DNA of 64,000 nt. Origin: Haliea sp. E1-2-M8 (GTDB lineage: Bacteria > Pseudomonadota > Gammaproteobacteria > Pseudomonadales > Halieaceae). Under the pieces are notes generated by a model. The model made no database searches, was not told the origin of the DNA, and was given only the letters and a program-made list of their open reading frames with translations. Each line of letters starts with the position of its first letter. The stretch's first letter is position 1. Of the stretch, positions 37,262 through 49,285 are shown one piece after another. The position numbers were made by a program, and so were the translations under genes. Where the stretch lies: assembly GCF_030649675.1 (NCBI RefSeq), contig NZ_JAUTDR010000002.1:243303-307302 (forward strand). Reading direction: 5' to 3'.

Positions 37262-38694
37262 CGGGGTTTCTCCTCGCTGGCGGCGGGCCGGTCGCGGCCG
37301 TAGACATCCTCAAAGCGGACAATGTCGTCCTCGCCAAGATAGCTTCCGGACTGCACCTCGATCAATTCCAGCGGGATGCGCCCGGGATTCGCGAGGCGGT
37401 GCTTGCGGCCCAGGGGAATGTAGGTTGATTCATCTTCCGCGAGCATGAACACGCGGTCCTCGCAGGTGACCTCGGCGGTGCCGTGGACCACGATCCAGTG
37501 TTCCGCCCGGTGGTGGTGCATTTGCAGGGACAGGGTCTGGCCCGGATTGACAATGATGCGCTTGACCTGGAAGCGGTCGGCGGTCACCAGGGATTCATAG
37601 GACCCCCAGGGTCGATAGACGCGGGAGTGCAGGGAAGCCTCCGGGCGCGATTCCGCCTTGAGCCTGTTGACGATACGCTTCACATCCTGCACCCGGTCGC
37701 GGTCGGCGACCAGGATGGCATCGGCTGTCTCCACCACCACCAGGTTGGAGACGCCGGTTGCGGCCACCAGGCGGGACTCACTGCGAAAATAGCTGTCGCG
37801 GCAGTTATCCAGCATGACGTCGCCCTGGCTGGCATTGCCGTGCTCATCGCGCGCGGCAACCTCCCACAGGGCAGACCAGGCACCGACATCGCTCCAGCCG
37901 CAATCCAGCGCGACCACGCCGCCGGCGCGGGTGTGCTCCATCACCGCATAGTCAATGCTGTCTGCAGCGCAGGCGGAGAACGACACCGCCTGTGGGCGGA
38001 TGAAGTCCATGTCCACGGTGGCACTGTCCATGGCGCTTCGACAGCAGGCCAGCATATCCGGCTGGAATTCCCCCAGCTGCTCGAGGTAGGTCGCTGCCCG
38101 CAGCAGGAACATGCCGCTATTCCACAGATAGCTGCCACTGTCGAGATAGGACTGGGCGGTGTCGGCGTCCGGCTTCTCGACGAAGGCCTCCAGAGCGTAC
38201 AGATCCTCCCCCAGGGAAGCGCCGCAGCGGATATAGCCGTAGCCGGTTTCAGCTGCCTGCGGCACCACTCCGAAAGTCATCAGGCGACCCTCCCGCGCCA
38301 TTGGCAGGGCTCGGGTCACCGCCCCGGCAAAGGCCGCTGCATCCTGAATAATATGATCCGCCGGCAGCACCAGCAGGATCGCATCCGGATCCCGCGCCAG
38401 CTCCTGCAGCGCCGCCAGGGCAACCGCGGGGGCCGTATTGCGACCGACGGGCTCGAGGATCAGCGCGCTGGGCGCAATGCCCACCTGCCGCAACTGTTCA
38501 GCCACCATGAACCGGTGTTCTTCATTGCATACCACGACCGGAGCGCTGGCCTCGAGGTTGCCGGTGCGTTCCAGGGTCTGCTGCAGCATGGTGAGCTCGC
38601 CGGCCAGCGGCAGGAACTGTTTGGGGTGCAACTCCCTGGACACCGGCCAAAGTCGGCTACCGACACCACCAGAGAGCAAAACAGGCGTTAGCAT
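37258..38694 (-). CDS. manC: Mannose-1-phosphate guanylyltransferase / mannose-6-phosphate isomerase
   Basis: This 478-residue bifunctional enzyme has the N-terminal GDP-mannose pyrophosphorylase domain (LSGGVGSRLWPVSRELHPKQ in the first 30 residues; VEKPDADTAQSYL) and a C-terminal cupin isomerase domain (YRPWGSYESL; QMHHHRAEHWIVVHGTAEV). Length equals CpsB/AlgA. The ATG at 38694 fits the family exactly; the frame is open to 39018, but that stretch overlaps fabA on the other strand. First gene of the manC-galU-manB operon. Confidence 0.95.
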   Translation of the reverse strand: MLTPVLLSGGVGSRLWPVSRELHPKQFLPLAGELTMLQQTLERTGNLEASAPVVVCNEEHRFMVAEQLRQVGIAPSALILEPVGRNTAPAVALAALQELARDPDAILLVLPADHIIQDAAAFAGAVTRALPMAREGRLMTFGVVPQAAETGYGYIRCGASLGEDLYALEAFVEKPDADTAQSYLDSGSYLWNSGMFLLRAATYLEQLGEFQPDMLACCRSAMDSATVDMDFIRPQAVSFSACAADSIDYAVMEHTRAGGVVALDCGWSDVGAWSALWEVAARDEHGNASQGDVMLDNCRDSYFRSESRLVAATGVSNLVVVETADAILVADRDRVQDVKRIVNRLKAESRPEASLHSRVYRPWGSYESLVTADRFQVKRIIVNPGQTLSLQMHHHRAEHWIVVHGTAEVTCEDRVFMLAEDESTYIPLGRKHRLANPGRIPLELIEVQSGSYLGEDDIVRFEDVYGRDRPAASEEKPR

Positions 38695-38899
38695 GATATT
38701 TCCAGTCACTTTAAAGCTGCATATTAGCTGATGGACGGATGGAGAGGCCAGCAACCGCTGCCAGCGCGCCGACCCGCAATGCTGGACTTGTGCCCCGCAG
38801 GGATTAGAATGGGCGGCCTGAACCTGTTTGCCCCACCGGATGGACACCGCGCAGACCCGGTGCAGCCCCACCCCACTGCAGGGCCCAATTGGACACACT

Positions 38900-39415
38900 A
38901 TGACCGCACAACACGCATTTGCCAAAGAGGAGCTGGTCGCCTGCGGCCTTGGTGAACTCTTTGGCCCTGGCAACGCCCAGCTTCCCACCAACAATATGCT
39001 GATGCTCGATCGCATCACCCATATCAGCTCGGAAGGCGGCCGCTATGGCAAGGGCGAAATCATCGCGGAACTGGATATCCATCCAGACCTGTGGTTTTTC
39101 CAGTGTCATTTCCCCGGCGACCCGGTAATGCCCGGCTGCCTCGGCCTGGACGCCATGTGGCAGCTGGTGGGCTTCTTCCTGGGCTGGCGCGGCAACCCCG
39201 GGCGCGGCAGGGCGCTGGGTTCCGGTGAGGTCAAGTTCACCGGACAGGTGCTCCCCAGCGCGCGCAAGGTCAGCTATAACATTCATATGAAACGGGTCAT
39301 CGAACGCAGCCTGATCATGGGTATCGCCGATGGGGTGGTTTCCGTTGATGGCCGTGAAATCTACAACGCCGGCGACCTGCGGGTCGGGCTGTTCAAATCA
39401 ACGGAGTCGTTCTAG
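38900..39415 (+). CDS. fabA: 3-hydroxydecanoyl-ACP dehydratase/isomerase
   Basis: This 171-residue enzyme introduces the cis double bond in anaerobic unsaturated fatty acid synthesis. The active-site His70 lies in [15 protein letters not shown] and Asp84 in LGLDAMWQ, the same numbers as in E. coli FabA. It is 4 nt ahead of fabB and co-transcribed. A TTAGAAT element at about 38805 may be its -10. I found no FabR-type palindrome upstream. Confidence 0.97.
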   Translation: MTAQHAFAKEELVACGLGELFGPGNAQLPTNNMLMLDRITHISSEGGRYGKGEIIAELDIHPDLWFFQCHFPGDPVMPGCLGLDAMWQLVGFFLGWRGNPGRGRALGSGEVKFTGQVLPSARKVSYNIHMKRVIERSLIMGIADGVVSVDGREIYNAGDLRVGLFKSTESF

Positions 39416-39419
39416 TCCT

Positions 39420-40646
39420 ATGAGCAGAAGGGTAGTCATCACAGGGCTCGGCATCGTGTCCTGCCTCGGCAATGATGCAGAGACAGTCGCCGCGGCCCTG
39501 TACGAGGGGCGCTCAGGCATCAGCCTGCGGCAGGAACAAATCGACATGGGCATGCGCTCCCACATCGCGGGCGCACCAGTGATCAGCGTCGCCGAGCACA
39601 TCGACCGCAAGCAGCTGCGGTTTATGGGCGATGCAGCCGCATTCGCCTACATCGCCATGCAGCAGGCCATCGCCGACGCGGAGCTCAGCGACAAGGACGT
39701 GTCCAATGTGCGCACCGGCATTATCGCCGGCTCCGGCGGTGCCTCCTCCGCCAGCCAGACCGAGGCGGCGGACATCCTGCGTGAGAAGGGCCTGCGCCGG
39801 GTCGGCCCCTACCGGGTTACCCAGACCATGGGCAGCACGGTATCCGCCTGCCTTGCGACCCCGTTCAAAATCAAGGGGCTCAACTACTCCATCTCCTCAG
39901 CCTGCTCCACCAGCGCCCACTGTATCGGCAGCGCCATGGAACAGATCCAGATGAACAAGCAGGATGTGGTCTTTGCCGGTGGCGGCGAGGAGCTGCACTG
40001 GACCCTGAGCAGCCTGTTCGACGCCATGGGCGCGTTGTCGACCAAGTACAACGAGACTCCGGAACGCGCCTCCCGGGCCTACGATGCCAACCGCGACGGC
40101 TTCGTCATCGCCGGTGGCGGCGGCATGCTGGTGCTCGAGGAACTGGACCACGCCCTCGCCCGGGGCGCAAAAATCTATGCCGAGCTGGTGGGCTATGGCG
40201 CCACCTCCGACGGCTACGACATGGTCGCGCCCTCGGGTGAGGGTGCCGTCCGCTGCATGCAGCAGGCGCTGGCCACCGTTCAGGGTCCGGTGGACTACAT
40301 CAATGCCCACGGCACCAGCACCCCCGCAGGGGATATCCAGGAACTCAAGGCCGTGCGCGAAGCCTACCGCGACCGCGACCATATTCCGGTAATCGGCTCC
40401 ACCAAGTCGCTGTCAGGGCATTCCCTGGGTGCGGCAGGGGTGCAGGAAGCCATCTACTCACTTTTGATGCAGCAGCGTGGATTCATTGCCGCCTCGGCCA
40501 ATATCGAAACCCTTGACCCAGAGGCCAACGGGCTGCCGATTGCGACCAAACGCCACGACGACGTGGACCTGCAGCGGGTGATGTCCAACAGTTTCGGCTT
40601 TGGCGGCACCAACGCCTCCCTGGTTTTTCAGAAGTACAGCGGCTAG
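39420..40646 (+). CDS. fabB: 3-oxoacyl-ACP synthase I
   Basis: This 408-residue condensing enzyme elongates unsaturated acyl chains made by FabA. The nucleophile is Cys162 in [12 protein letters not shown]; the two catalytic histidines are in [11 protein letters not shown] and [11 protein letters not shown]. The ATG at 39420 begins [11 protein letters not shown] as in FabB; the frame is open further into fabA but that is overlap. The fabA-fabB pairing is typical of gammaproteobacteria. Confidence 0.97.
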   Translation: MSRRVVITGLGIVSCLGNDAETVAAALYEGRSGISLRQEQIDMGMRSHIAGAPVISVAEHIDRKQLRFMGDAAAFAYIAMQQAIADAELSDKDVSNVRTGIIAGSGGASSASQTEAADILREKGLRRVGPYRVTQTMGSTVSACLATPFKIKGLNYSISSACSTSAHCIGSAMEQIQMNKQDVVFAGGGEELHWTLSSLFDAMGALSTKYNETPERASRAYDANRDGFVIAGGGGMLVLEELDHALARGAKIYAELVGYGATSDGYDMVAPSGEGAVRCMQQALATVQGPVDYINAHGTSTPAGDIQELKAVREAYRDRDHIPVIGSTKSLSGHSLGAAGVQEAIYSLLMQQRGFIAASANIETLDPEANGLPIATKRHDDVDLQRVMSNSFGFGGTNASLVFQKYSG

Positions 40647-40648
40647 CA

Positions 40649-40668
40649 GGCTCCCCTCAGGGGGAGCC
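40649..40668. terminator. Hairpin between convergent fabB and moeA
   Basis: GGCTCCCC (40649-40656) and GGGGAGCC (40661-40668) form a perfect 8-bp stem with a 4-nt loop immediately after the fabB stop. There is no U-tract. It probably serves both converging genes. Confidence 0.5.
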
Positions 40669-40680
40669 ACCTGAACAGCC

Positions 40681-41883
40681 TTACTCCAGGGTTTCCAGCA
40701 GCAACACGTCCAGCCAGTCACCGTTGCTCACCGTAGCGCCCACTGGCACCACCGCCAGGGCATTACTGTTGCACACCGAACTCAGCACTCCCGAGCTCTG
40801 GTTGGCAAAAGGCGTGGCCAGCAGGCCGTCGGCGCCCACTGTCAGCGTCACCCGCAGGTATTCCTGACGGTTGCCCGGACGGGGGCGGGAAAAATTCGCG
40901 CGCGCCGGCAAGCGGATGGGTTCCACGTCGACCGCGCCCTGGGCGCGCAGCAGGAAAGGGCGCGCCAGCAGGCAAAAGGTCACGTAACTTGAGGTAGGAT
41001 TACCGGGCAGGCCGATAAAGGGGACTCCCCTGACTTCGCCGAATGCCAGCGGTTTCCCCGGCTTGATGGCGAGACGCCAGAGCGTCAGCGAACCCAGGCG
41101 CTCGACCTGCCCGCGAACATGGTCTTCTTCGCCCACCGAGACCCCGCCGGAGCTGAGGATACAGTCCGCACTGCTGGCCGCGCTCTCCAGCGCCGCGGCT
41201 GTCGCTTCCGCACTGTCCGCAACGATGCCGCAGTCCACTACCTCCAGGCCCAGGGCCTGCAGCTGGGCGCTGAGTGTCACCCGATTGGAGTTGTAGATCT
41301 GGCCGGGACCCAGGAAACCGCTGCCCGGCTCCACCAGCTCGCTGCCGGTGGACAGCAGCGCGACCCGCAGCGGACGATAGACCGGCACCTCGCCCAGGCC
41401 CAGCGAGGCGAGCAAACCGAGATCCGGCGCGCGCAGGCGCCGTCCGGCGGGAAATACCCGCGAGGCGTCGGCGATATCCTGTCCCCGGACACGGATGTTG
41501 TCGCCAGGGGTGACCGGCTCCAGCACCTGTAAACACCCGTCAACTTCCCGGCAGTTCTCCTGGATCGCCACCGCGTCAGCGCCGGGGGGCACTGTTGCGC
41601 CGGTAAAAATCCGTGCCGCCGTGCCCGGCGCCAGTGGCGCAGCCGTGCCACCCGCGGCAATGCGCTGGCTGACCGGCAGGAGCAACCCTGCCTCTGCCGC
41701 GCGCAGGGCGTATCCGTCCATTGCGCTGTTGTCCTCCGGCGGCACGGCAATGGCGGCAACCACGTCGCGGGCCAGTACCGCGCCGCGGGCCGCGAGCAGG
41801 GGGCGAACCTCCACTGACGGTGGTGCGGGCGCGCGCGCCAACATCGTCGTCAGCGCATCAAAAACCGGCAGCAGCCCGCTCAC
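40681..41883 (-). CDS. moeA: Molybdopterin molybdenumtransferase
   Basis: This 400-residue protein inserts molybdate into adenylylated molybdopterin. It shows VPPEDNSAMDGYAL (about residues 47-60), IFTGATVPPGADAVAIQE, LSSGGVSVGEEDHVR and GLPGNPTSSYV. The start is GTG at 41883, overlapping the moaB stop in a GTGA junction, so the two are translationally coupled. Confidence 0.94.
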   Translation of the reverse strand: MSGLLPVFDALTTMLARAPAPPSVEVRPLLAARGAVLARDVVAAIAVPPEDNSAMDGYALRAAEAGLLLPVSQRIAAGGTAAPLAPGTAARIFTGATVPPGADAVAIQENCREVDGCLQVLEPVTPGDNIRVRGQDIADASRVFPAGRRLRAPDLGLLASLGLGEVPVYRPLRVALLSTGSELVEPGSGFLGPGQIYNSNRVTLSAQLQALGLEVVDCGIVADSAEATAAALESAASSADCILSSGGVSVGEEDHVRGQVERLGSLTLWRLAIKPGKPLAFGEVRGVPFIGLPGNPTSSYVTFCLLARPFLLRAQGAVDVEPIRLPARANFSRPRPGNRQEYLRVTLTVGADGLLATPFANQSSGVLSSVCNSNALAVVPVGATVSNGDWLDVLLLETLE

Positions 41884-42410
41884 GGCTGGGAGGCCCGGGT
41901 CCTCAGTACGCCGACGAAATTGCAGGGGCGATGGGAGCTGTCGAGCTGGTCGCGAATGATCCCGGTCCAGGCGGTGCGGCAGGCTCCGGTGGAACCCGGA
42001 ATGCAGAAAATCACCGTATTATTGGCCAACCCGCCGAGAGCGCGGGACTGGACTGTCGAGGAACCGATTTCCGCCAGGGACAGGGCCCGGAACACCTCGC
42101 CAAAACCGTCAATGGCCTTGTCGAACAATGGCGCCACGGCCTCCGGCGTGGAATCCCGCCCCGAGAAACCGGTGCCACCGGTAACCAGCACCGCCTCCAC
42201 CGACTCGTCCGCTATCCAGCGCGAAAGCACAGCGCGAATCTTGTAGATATCGTCCCTGACTAGCTGGCGGTCACTGCAGGTATGACCCGCAGCCAGGAGG
42301 GCATCCTGCAGATACTGCCCGGAGGTGTCCGTGTCCGGAGTGCGGCTATCGGAAACGGTCAGTACAGCAATGCTGAGCGCTACCTGGGTTTCATCGTCGG
42401 GAGCAGACAT
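41880..42410 (-). CDS. moaB: Molybdenum cofactor biosynthesis protein MoaB
   Basis: This 176-residue protein is a molybdopterin adenylyltransferase-type MoaB/Mog domain: AVLTVSDSRTPDTDTSG, LVTGGTGFSGRDSTPEA and IFCIPGSTGACRTAW. It lies between an RmlD-like gene (7-nt gap) and moeA (4-nt overlap). The reading frame is open far upstream, but MSAPDDE at 42410 is the family-like start. Confidence 0.93.
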   Translation of the reverse strand: MSAPDDETQVALSIAVLTVSDSRTPDTDTSGQYLQDALLAAGHTCSDRQLVRDDIYKIRAVLSRWIADESVEAVLVTGGTGFSGRDSTPEAVAPLFDKAIDGFGEVFRALSLAEIGSSTVQSRALGGLANNTVIFCIPGSTGACRTAWTGIIRDQLDSSHRPCNFVGVLRTRASQP

Positions 42411-42417
42411 GGACAGC

Positions 42418-43305
42418 TCAGGCCTCCTTGGGGCTTTGTTGCTGCTGATGCTGATAGAAGTACTGGCGCACCGCATCGGCGACAAAGCCGCGCCAGGGAA
42501 CCTGCTTGATAGCGAACACGCCGCGGATACGGCCACATTGCAAAGCTCGATTGCGAGGCAGGTTGTTCGCTCCGACCGGCTGTAGCTGCACTGCGTCGGT
42601 CGCGAACTCGGAAAACTGGGAAGCCGAGGCCAGCAGCGCTTCCGCAAACTCGTAGCAATTGGTGGGATCCGGGCTGCAGTAGTGGTAGGTGCCCCAGGCC
42701 TCCGCTCCGGCGCCGAGCTGGTCGAGGATCCCGGCAACCACCCGGGCGGCGTCCGCGGATTCCACGGGGCAACCGCGCAACTGGTTGTCCAGCACCAGTT
42801 TGCCGCCGGCCACGAGCTGCGCCAGCATGTGCGACAAAACGTTGGTCCCACCCGGGGCGAACACCGGTCCCAGCCGCAGGATGACATGCCGGGCACAGGT
42901 TTCCCGGGTCCGGGCCTCGGCGGCGGCCAGTAGCTGACCCACCGTTTCCGTGTTGTCGGGCACATCCTGCTCGCGGTAGGCACGCCCGGCATCACCGGAA
43001 AAAACCCGCGCTGTCGACAGCAGGAAATAGCTGCCACTACTGCGCTGACAGGCCTTCGCCAACCAGTGGCTGCGTTCGATATCGAGCTCGTTGATCAGTT
43101 CGCCGCTATCGATGGCGCCCTGCAGGCGCGCATCCACCACGATGTCGGCGCGGACACGGCGCACTACCTTCTTGGCGTGACGTTCGCTCTTCCAGCGGGA
43201 AGTGGAGCTGGAGACAGCCTCCAGCTCATGCCTGCCCCAGCGCCGCAGATGGTCCACCAGGGCCAGGCCAAGTGAAGTGTCGGATCCAATCAACAACACG
43301 CGCAA
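42418..43305 (-). CDS. RmlD-like sugar-nucleotide-binding protein with degenerate active site
   Basis: This 295-residue protein has the overall plan of dTDP-4-dehydrorhamnose reductase (RmlD)-like SDR proteins: VLLIGSDTSLG at the N-terminus, FLLSTARVFSG and ILRLGPVFAPGGTN. The catalytic Tyr-x-x-x-Lys of RmlD is replaced (TVGQLLAAAE where VYGRSKLAGE-type sequence is expected), and the middle glycine of the GxxGxxG motif is lost. Reductase activity is therefore doubtful. The start is TTG at 43305 with GGAG 8 nt upstream. It precedes moaB-moeA in one operon; the function is unknown. Confidence 0.75.
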   Translation of the reverse strand: MRVLLIGSDTSLGLALVDHLRRWGRHELEAVSSSTSRWKSERHAKKVVRRVRADIVVDARLQGAIDSGELINELDIERSHWLAKACQRSSGSYFLLSTARVFSGDAGRAYREQDVPDNTETVGQLLAAAEARTRETCARHVILRLGPVFAPGGTNVLSHMLAQLVAGGKLVLDNQLRGCPVESADAARVVAGILDQLGAGAEAWGTYHYCSPDPTNCYEFAEALLASASQFSEFATDAVQLQPVGANNLPRNRALQCGRIRGVFAIKQVPWRGFVADAVRQYFYQHQQQQSPKEA

Positions 43306-43353
43306 GGCGAAGTCTCCGGCCGGGCGGCACAGTTAAGGAGGCCGACCCCGCAA

Positions 43354-43878
43354 TCAAAAGGGGATATCGTCGTCAAAGTCGCCGAAATCGCCCGGAGGCG
43401 GTGCGCTTGCTTGCCGGCCAGAAGCTGCCGGCTGTTGTTGCTGGGGGGCACCGCTCTGGCCGCCCTGGCCGCCCTGGCCGCCCTGGCCGCCCTGATTGTA
43501 TTCGTCCTGCGGATAAGCGCCACCCTGCTGACCGCCGCTGCGGCTGTCCAGCATCTGCATTTCGTTGGCGACGATTTCGGTGGTGTAGCGGTCCTGGCCA
43601 TCCTGGCCCTGCCACTTGCGGGTGCGCAGGGAGCCCTCGACATAAACCTTGGAACCTTTCTTCAGATACTCGCCCGCTATCTCGGCGAGGCGGTTGAAGA
43701 ACACCACCCGGTGCCATTCGGTCCGTTCCTGGGGCTGACCGGTCTGCTTGTCCTTCCAGTTGTCGGAGGTGGCCACGTTGACATTGGTGACGGCACCGCC
43801 GGACGGCATATAGCGGGTTTCCGGATCCGCGCCCAGATTACCGACCAGTATGACTTTGTTTACGCCCCGTGAAGACAT
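43354..43878 (-). CDS. ssb: Single-stranded DNA-binding protein
   Basis: This 174-residue protein has an N-terminal OB fold ([39 protein letters not shown]), a Gly/Gln-rich linker and the acidic C-terminal tip DDDIPF that recruits repair partners. It protects single-stranded DNA in replication and repair. The linker includes four GGQ repeats encoded by a 9-nt tandem repeat. The order uvrA - MFS transporter - ssb matches Pseudomonas. Confidence 0.96.
   Translation of the reverse strand: MSSRGVNKVILVGNLGADPETRYMPSGGAVTNVNVATSDNWKDKQTGQPQERTEWHRVVFFNRLAEIAGEYLKKGSKVYVEGSLRTRKWQGQDGQDRYTTEIVANEMQMLDSRSGGQQGGAYPQDEYNQGGQGGQGGQGGQSGAPQQQQPAASGRQASAPPPGDFGDFDDDIPF
43456..43491. repeat. Four-copy 9-nt tandem repeat in the ssb linker
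   Basis: CTGGCCGCC occurs four times in a row, coding for the GGQ repeats of the disordered SSB linker. In-frame copy-number change by slippage would alter linker length without breaking the frame. Confidence 0.8.
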
Positions 43879-43927
43879 GGCAACTCCTCTGTCATGGACG
43901 GTTCAGGGAATGAAAATAGTGGCGAGG

Positions 43928-43936
43928 ACTATAGCA
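43928..43936 (-). promoter_or_regulatory. Candidate extended -10 promoter for ssb
   Basis: The minus strand reads TGCTATAGT, an extended -10 element about 50 nt before the ssb ATG. No clear -35 is seen. Confidence 0.35.
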
Positions 43937-44033
43937 ATCCCCTCCTGCAAATGCACCAGCAATAAGCGCCAGAAACCGTCAATCCCGGCCGCGCAGGGCG
44001 TTCAGGCGCTCGGCAGCGAGGCGGGCACGGGAG

Positions 44034-45230
44034 TCAGGGCCGGGAGATTCCGCCAACCGCCACCGACTCGGAGGGTGGTACCGGCAGGGCAACGAGGAAC
44101 CAGAGGGCGACCACGCCCAGGCAGAGTTCGGTGATCCCGACCACCCCGAATTGCTGCAGGACCCAGCCGCCTGCCGCGCCGCCGGCGAAAATCCCGAGGA
44201 ATTGGGCGGTGGAGAAAATACCCAGGGCGGTACCCTTGCCGCCGGGATCCACTGCCTTGCTGACCATGGACGGCAATACCGCCTCCATATAATTGAAACC
44301 AACGAAAAACAGCCACAGGGCGGCATAGAACAGCCAGGGCTCGCGCACCAGGCCCAGCAACGCCAGCGACAGGAACAGCAGGCCGATGCTGCTGAGAAAC
44401 ACCAGGTGCGGGCGGCCGCCCTTTTCCGCGAGGCGCATGAGCGGCAGGATGCCCAGCACGGACAGCAACACTGCCGGCAGATAGACCTGCCAGTGCTGCT
44501 CACGGGCAACGCCAATGGTACTTTCCAGTACCCCCGGAACAACCTGGAAGCTGGCCATGAGGACAAAGTGCAGGGTGAATATCCCCGCGTCCAGCCGCAG
44601 CAGGGTGGGATTGCGCAGGCTGAGCCCCATCAGCCCGGGCCGGGCGCCGACTTCCGCATAGGTTGTGCCGGTGCGCGGCGGGTCCGGCACCTGCCAGGTG
44701 ACAATGACGATCCCGGACAGGGCCAACAAGGCGGTGAACCCGAATACCGCTTCCAGGCCGCCATACGCGGCCAGCAGCGGCCCCAGCACCAGGGCCAGGG
44801 CGAAGGCGAGGCCGATGCTGGCACCGACAATGGCCATTGCCTTGGTCCGCTGCTCCTGCCGGGTGAGGTCAGCCACCAGGGCCATCACGCTGCTGGCGAT
44901 GGCGCCGGCACCCTGTAGCGCGCGGCCCGCGATGATCCCGTAGATGCTGTCGGCCAGCGCCGCAATAATGCTGCCAAAGGCGAAAATCAGGAGCCCACCG
45001 ATAATCACCGGCTTGCGCCCGACCCGATCGGACAACCAGCCGAAAGGAATCTGCAGACAGGCCTGGGTCAGGCCGTAGACGCCAAGCGCAATGCCGATCA
45101 GCGTCGGGGTCGCCGCCTGGTAATCAATTGCATAGAGGGCCAGCAGCGGCAGGACCATGAACAGCCCCAACATGCGAAAGTTGTAGAGCAGGGCCAGGGA
45201 CGTCACGGAGCGACGCTCCAGGGCAGTCAT
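44034..45230 (-). CDS. MFS transporter
   Basis: This 398-residue protein has twelve predicted hydrophobic segments and the MFS signature between segments 2 and 3 (GWLSDRVGRKPVI, about residues 66-78). It sits between ssb and the divergent uvrA, the same position as an MFS gene in Pseudomonas. The substrate is unknown; efflux is likely for this DHA1-like type. I chose the ATG at 45230 because the first membrane segment follows at once. Confidence 0.88.
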   Translation of the reverse strand: MTALERRSVTSLALLYNFRMLGLFMVLPLLALYAIDYQAATPTLIGIALGVYGLTQACLQIPFGWLSDRVGRKPVIIGGLLIFAFGSIIAALADSIYGIIAGRALQGAGAIASSVMALVADLTRQEQRTKAMAIVGASIGLAFALALVLGPLLAAYGGLEAVFGFTALLALSGIVIVTWQVPDPPRTGTTYAEVGARPGLMGLSLRNPTLLRLDAGIFTLHFVLMASFQVVPGVLESTIGVAREQHWQVYLPAVLLSVLGILPLMRLAEKGGRPHLVFLSSIGLLFLSLALLGLVREPWLFYAALWLFFVGFNYMEAVLPSMVSKAVDPGGKGTALGIFSTAQFLGIFAGGAAGGWVLQQFGVVGITELCLGVVALWFLVALPVPPSESVAVGGISRP

Positions 45231-45405
45231 GGGGTGTTCGGTGATCACAGGCGGGCAGCTTCGCAAAAACCCTAATGTTAACAGCTTCCCTCCCTCTGTG
45301 GCATCCACCACACACAGGGCTGCGTAAAACCCGGTATATTTTGCCTAGACATTAACCGACCCTCTATACTGCCGGGTTCGATTGGCAAGCCCTGACCGGA
45401 GACTC

Positions 45406-48300
<2,895 letters not shown>

Positions 48301-48335
48301 GGGTAGGCTACTATGGGTTCGGCACCCTGAACATC

Positions 48336-48454
48336 GCCCCGCGGAGCACGGGTTGAGGCTGCCCGGACTCGCCGTTAACCCTTCCATGGGGGCTCGTAAG
48401 CGGCCGTCCTGGCCGCTTACGGTCCGGGCAACCTCAACCCGCACTCCCCGGGGC
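48336..48454 (+). repeat. Structured hairpin element, copy 1
   Basis: An imperfect 33-bp stem pairs 48336-48368 with 48422-48454 (about four mismatches; CGGGTTGAGG and CCTCAACCCG are exact inside it). Within the loop GTAAGCGGCC (48396-48405) and GGCCGCTTAC (48411-48420) form a second perfect hairpin around a TCCT-containing loop. Between them 48370-48395 is a conserved single-stranded core including TCCATGGGGGCTC. Copy 2 carries the same core in inverted orientation. Confidence 0.75.
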
Positions 48455-48632
48455 TTGCAATGCCACTTCGACGACGCGCTACTGAGCCCTCGGCCCTGTG
48501 GTGATGCTGCAAACGTTCAGCGTTGCGAATGAGACATGAGGCATGGGGCCGCCCAGATATCAGGGCACTCAGAGGCCTACAAAGCTATGACGACGCGCTG
48601 CCTCGATCTTGACGTGGCAGAGGACCCAGCCC

Positions 48633-48738
48633 GGAGGTGCTGTCAGGGGCTGGCCGGACCGTTGACGGCAAGGATGCCGTCACCGAGCCCCCATGGACGG
48701 GTTTACGGCGTGTCCGGCCAGCCCCTGACAGTACCTCC
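48633..48738 (-). repeat. Structured hairpin element, copy 2 (inverted)
   Basis: A 27-bp stem pairs 48633-48659 with 48712-48738, exact except for one G-U position. The loop contains TGACGGCA (48663-48670) and TGCCGTCA (48675-48682) around AGGA. Read on the minus strand, the core 48710-48685 matches copy 1 at 24 of 26 positions, while both stems differ in sequence from copy 1 yet still pair. Confidence 0.78.
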
Positions 48739-48794
48739 AGGCGGCGACCAGGCACCTCACGCACGAAGCATCAAGAATGCCGAGGCACAGGCAC

Positions 48795-48819
48795 AAAAAA
48801 GCCGGGACTGGCCCGGCTT
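48795..48819 (-). terminator. Terminator of the alpha ribosomal operon
   Basis: On the minus strand GCCGGG and CCCGGC (8 bp with flanking A-T pairs, loop of 5) are followed by six T, 18 nt past the rplQ stop. This should end the whole S10-spc-alpha transcript. Confidence 0.85.
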
Positions 48820-48837
48820 CTTCATCTCGACGAGAAC

Positions 48838-49227
48838 TTACGACTCGTCAGAGTCCGAATCATCAACCTGCGGACGATCCACCAGCTCGACGTAGGCCAT
48901 GGGGGCCTGGTCGCCGGAGCGGAAGCCGCACTTGAGGATGCGGATGTAGCCGCCCGGGCGCGCCTGGTAGCGTGGGCCCAGCTCGGAGAAGAGCTTGCCA
49001 ACGGCAGCCTTGTCGCGCATGCGGTCGAACGCCAGGCGGCGGTTCGCGACGCTGTCGCTCTTGGCCAGGGTTATCAGCGGCTCAGCGTAGCTGCGCAGCT
49101 CCTTGGCCTTGGGCAGGGTGGTTTTGATCAACTCGTGCTCTACCAAAGACACGGTCATGTTCCGGAACATGGCCTTGCGGTGGGAGGCATTCCGGTTCAA
49201 CTGACGTCCGCTGTGACGGTGACGCAT
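48838..49227 (-). CDS. rplQ: 50S ribosomal protein L17
   Basis: This 129-residue protein begins [20 protein letters not shown], the diagnostic L17 N-terminus, and contains [19 protein letters not shown]. The acidic tail DDSDSDES is a few residues longer than in E. coli. Last gene of the alpha operon, before an intrinsic terminator. Confidence 0.97.
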   Translation of the reverse strand: MRHRHSGRQLNRNASHRKAMFRNMTVSLVEHELIKTTLPKAKELRSYAEPLITLAKSDSVANRRLAFDRMRDKAAVGKLFSELGPRYQARPGGYIRILKCGFRSGDQAPMAYVELVDRPQVDDSDSDES

Positions 49228-49285
49228 TTTTCCTTTCCTATACTGTCTGTGCTATCTCAGCACTGCCAACTGTTAACTCGGGAGC

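Larger units (their letters stand above)
48301..48837. other. 537-nt non-coding gap between uvrA and rplQ
   Basis: No supported gene lies here. The gap holds two long hairpin elements in opposite orientation and the rplQ terminator (separate entries). The segment 48455-48632 between the elements has nothing I recognise. Confidence 0.7.

Noticed and set aside
35441..37303. A 620-codon open frame antisense to manB and galU
   Set aside because: It is the shadow of two well-identified genes.
38695..38899. FabR or FadR operator in front of fabA
   Set aside because: No palindrome resembling either known site could be found in the gap.
45231..45405. Possible LexA box for uvrA (CTGT and ACAG occur near 45295-45320)
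   Set aside because: The half-sites are 14 nt apart, not 8, and do not match the LexA consensus.
48470..48599. GACGACGCGCT repeated directly at 48470-48480 and 48589-48599
   Set aside because: Eleven bases is short for GC-rich DNA, and the copies do not flank either hairpin element as target-site duplications would.
48336..48738. The hairpins as integron attC sites
   Set aside because: No integrase gene and no attC-type R'/R'' core sites are visible, and the neighbours are fixed housekeeping genes, not cassettes.
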